Shown here: positions 12,606 to 13,748 of the stretch, one piece after another | Layout of the letters: every line of letters starts with the position of its first letter | Position numbering within the stretch: position 1 is the stretch's first letter | Origin: JBMOKU01 sp049324315 | GTDB taxonomy: Bacteria > Bacillota > Clostridia > Peptostreptococcales > Thermotaleaceae | Direction of reading: 5' to 3' | NCBI GenBank assembly: GCA_049324315.1 | Contig: JBMOKU010000024.1 | Span: 1 to 13,748, forward strand | Length of the DNA stretch: 13,748 bases | Program-made: the position numbers and the translations under genes | The notes under the pieces: model-generated | What the model saw: only the letters and a program-made list of their open reading frames with translations | What the model was told of the DNA's origin: nothing | The model's database searches: none

Positions 12606-13544
12606 TCACTCCGTTACTTTCATCACACGTTTTAATATCTCAATACCTTCTTGATAATGATCTGGCGCCTGTTTTGCGGCCCAGCTGCATATATATAATC
12701 CAATATATAATTGATAAAATTCCTTTTTCTTTTGATATCCTTCCTCTATGGGACAAATGGTTTGATATCCTTTTATAAAAGCGGCTTCATAATCCTTATC
12801 CTTACAACACAAGATGTTCCGTATATACACCAGGTCTCGATCTTTATCTGAAGGCATGCTCTGCTCAAAGTCAATAACAGCTGCCAGTCTCCATCCAGCC
12901 TCTAGCCTTGTAACCAACACGTTTCTCTCGCTGAAATCATTATGACATAAATGGGCTGTCTTCACTTCCGTCAGCAGGTGATAGTCTTGTTTTAGTTTTT
13001 TGACAGCAGCTTTCAGCAGTTCTTTCTCCTTCAATTCCTGCTTGTTAATCTCATCAAATACGGTTTGCATATGGGCAGTAAAATAGGTCTCATAATCTTT
13101 GATGTTTTCCACACTACTTCCTATTTCATTCCAATTGCCAAAAAAATCGAAAGCTTTATACTGATGGATTTTTCCTAATTCTCTTCCCATTTCCTCATAA
13201 ATAATTCTTTTATCTTCTTCACTGACCTGTTCTTCAACCTGATCAAAGGCTTTTCCATCAAGATATTCTATCATAAGCCACTCTGTATCATTATCCAAGA
13301 TGCCGCAGCCTAACAGTTTAGGGCATTTTACATCAGAATGCTCCAACAACTTTAAAGCGGCAACCTCGCGATTCCAGCGATTTTTTTTCATATACAGCTT
13401 AAAAATTGCTTGAAATCCCTGATCATCAAATATATGATAGACAAAATGCCTTTCCAGATGATGATTACCAACAGGATGGAGATATACTTTTTTATGTACA
13501 ACAGATTGTATAATCTGACAGATATGTCTTTCATCAACTTTCAT
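12606..13544 (-). CDS. APH-like small-molecule kinase
   Basis: 312 residues from ATG 13544, with the aminoglycoside-phosphotransferase / choline-kinase fold. The N-lobe carries K49 in AIFKLY and E60 in the following helix (NREVAALKLL). The hinge is LMIEYLDG. The catalytic loop HNDFSERN has D203 and N208. The metal-binding VIDFEQS (D225) sits in place of DFG. All residues needed for ATP-dependent phosphotransfer are present. The substrate is not predictable: the family covers aminoglycosides, macrolides, homoserine, choline, methylthioribose and sugars. A longer frame starts at 13586 but has no ribosome site; AGG sits 9 bases before ATG 13544, which also removes an unconserved-looking hydrophobic leader. 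It is first in an operon with the MocR regulator, which suggests the phosphorylated compound, or an amine related to it, is connected with what the regulator senses. Confidence 0.85.
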   Translation of the reverse strand: MKVDERHICQIIQSVVHKKVYLHPVGNHHLERHFVYHIFDDQGFQAIFKLYMKKNRWNREVAALKLLEHSDVKCPKLLGCGILDNDTEWLMIEYLDGKAFDQVEEQVSEEDKRIIYEEMGRELGKIHQYKAFDFFGNWNEIGSSVENIKDYETYFTAHMQTVFDEINKQELKEKELLKAAVKKLKQDYHLLTEVKTAHLCHNDFSERNVLVTRLEAGWRLAAVIDFEQSMPSDKDRDLVYIRNILCCKDKDYEAAFIKGYQTICPIEEGYQKKKEFYQLYIGLYICSWAAKQAPDHYQEGIEILKRVMKVTE

Positions 13545-13586
13545 CTTGTTAAACCTGATTTCTAAAATCATAACAAATAGTAACAT

Positions 13587-13748
13587 TTACTATTTAATAT
13601 TATTTTTCACACTACGGACTAAATAGTGCGGTGGTGTCACAGGATTCAACCACTAGGATATAAACTCACGTTTATAAATTCTGTATGATTTCTCAAGCCT
13701 TAATAACATATAGTCATTAAGTACAGCAGAATTAGGAGTGTTACTCCT
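13587..13748. other. Non-coding region with inverted repeats upstream of the kinase-MocR operon
   Basis: No gene is visible. It holds CACTA/TAGTG (13610-13614 with 13624-13628), a perfect TATAAAC-tcac-GTTTATA hairpin (13659-13676), and AGGAGT-gtt-ACTCCT (13734-13748), which is cut by the window end and may extend further. The region should contain the promoter and operator of the kinase-MocR operon. I see no promoter with both elements well matched. The last palindrome may be the terminator of a neighbouring gene. Confidence 0.45.

Noticed and set aside
12266..12778. 170-codon + strand frame across the MocR/kinase junction
   Set aside because: It is antisense to two clearly recognisable proteins and has no family features or ribosome site of its own.
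13615..13645. GGTGGTGTCAC resembling a T-box element
   Set aside because: The AGGGTGGNACCGCG consensus is not met, it is on the wrong strand for the kinase gene, and no terminator/antiterminator pair follows.
1..13748. CRISPR array, tRNA or rRNA
   Set aside because: No regularly spaced direct repeats, cloverleaf-like segment or rRNA-like stretch was recognised on either strand.

Overview
This window looks like chromosome from a spore-forming, anaerobic-type member of the Clostridia. The evidence is the AT-rich base composition, strong AAAGGAGGTG ribosome sites, a CotF-type spore coat locus, tandem tiny Gly/Phe/Leu-rich proteins of the kind made during sporulation, and a GGGGACAGTTCC palindromic repeat of a style I associate with Clostridia. 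The genus cannot be fixed from the sequence alone. Only the two micro-genes at the left end lie on the + strand. Every other gene is on the - strand.

Layout from left to right. (1) Positions 1-368 are non-coding, with hairpins. (2) 369-801 holds two paralogous micro-proteins of 41 and 39 aa starting MADKQ, each followed by a long hairpin. (3) 893-967 is a palindromic repeat, followed at 995-1032 by a terminator. (4) 1056-8269 is a tightly packed three-gene - strand operon. Read in transcription order it is a 1637-residue multi-module protein (HD phosphohydrolase, HEAT-like helices, NMNAT/NadD-like nucleotidyltransferase, GNAT-like module, PRPP-motif phosphoribosyltransferase-like module), then a lactate/malate-dehydrogenase-like protein, then a flavodoxin-fold NAD(P)H:FMN-reductase-like protein with a four-Cys cluster. 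Junctions are 3 bp and a 4-bp ATGA overlap. (5) 8373-8459 is a second copy of the same palindromic repeat in the same orientation, so the operon is bracketed by two copies. (6) 8521-9039 is a two-gene CotF-like spore coat operon. (7) 9186-10820 is a membrane-bound GGDEF-EAL c-di-GMP protein. (8) 10961-13544 is a kinase-fold (APH-like) gene followed by a MocR-type regulator (GntR helix-turn-helix fused to a PLP aminotransferase domain), with a doubtful 60-aa ORF behind it. (9) 13587-13748 is non-coding and rich in inverted repeats.

The candidate undescribed system is the three-gene operon. Its modules suggest nucleotide-cofactor chemistry: PRPP transfer, nucleotidyl transfer, acyl transfer and phosphate hydrolysis in one polypeptide, next to a nicotinamide-dinucleotide-binding enzyme and a flavoprotein. 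Several catalytic positions differ from the classic families: SxSH replaces HxGH in the nucleotidyltransferase, and the dehydrogenase-like protein has lost its substrate arginine and catalytic aspartate. The chemistry may therefore be non-canonical. The joint function is inference. It sits between two sporulation-type loci, but I see no clear sporulation promoter in front of it.

Four gene starts are best decided by ribosome sites rather than by the longest frame: 8269 for the giant gene, a TTG at 3352 for the dehydrogenase-like gene, 10820 for the GGDEF-EAL gene and 13544 for the kinase.
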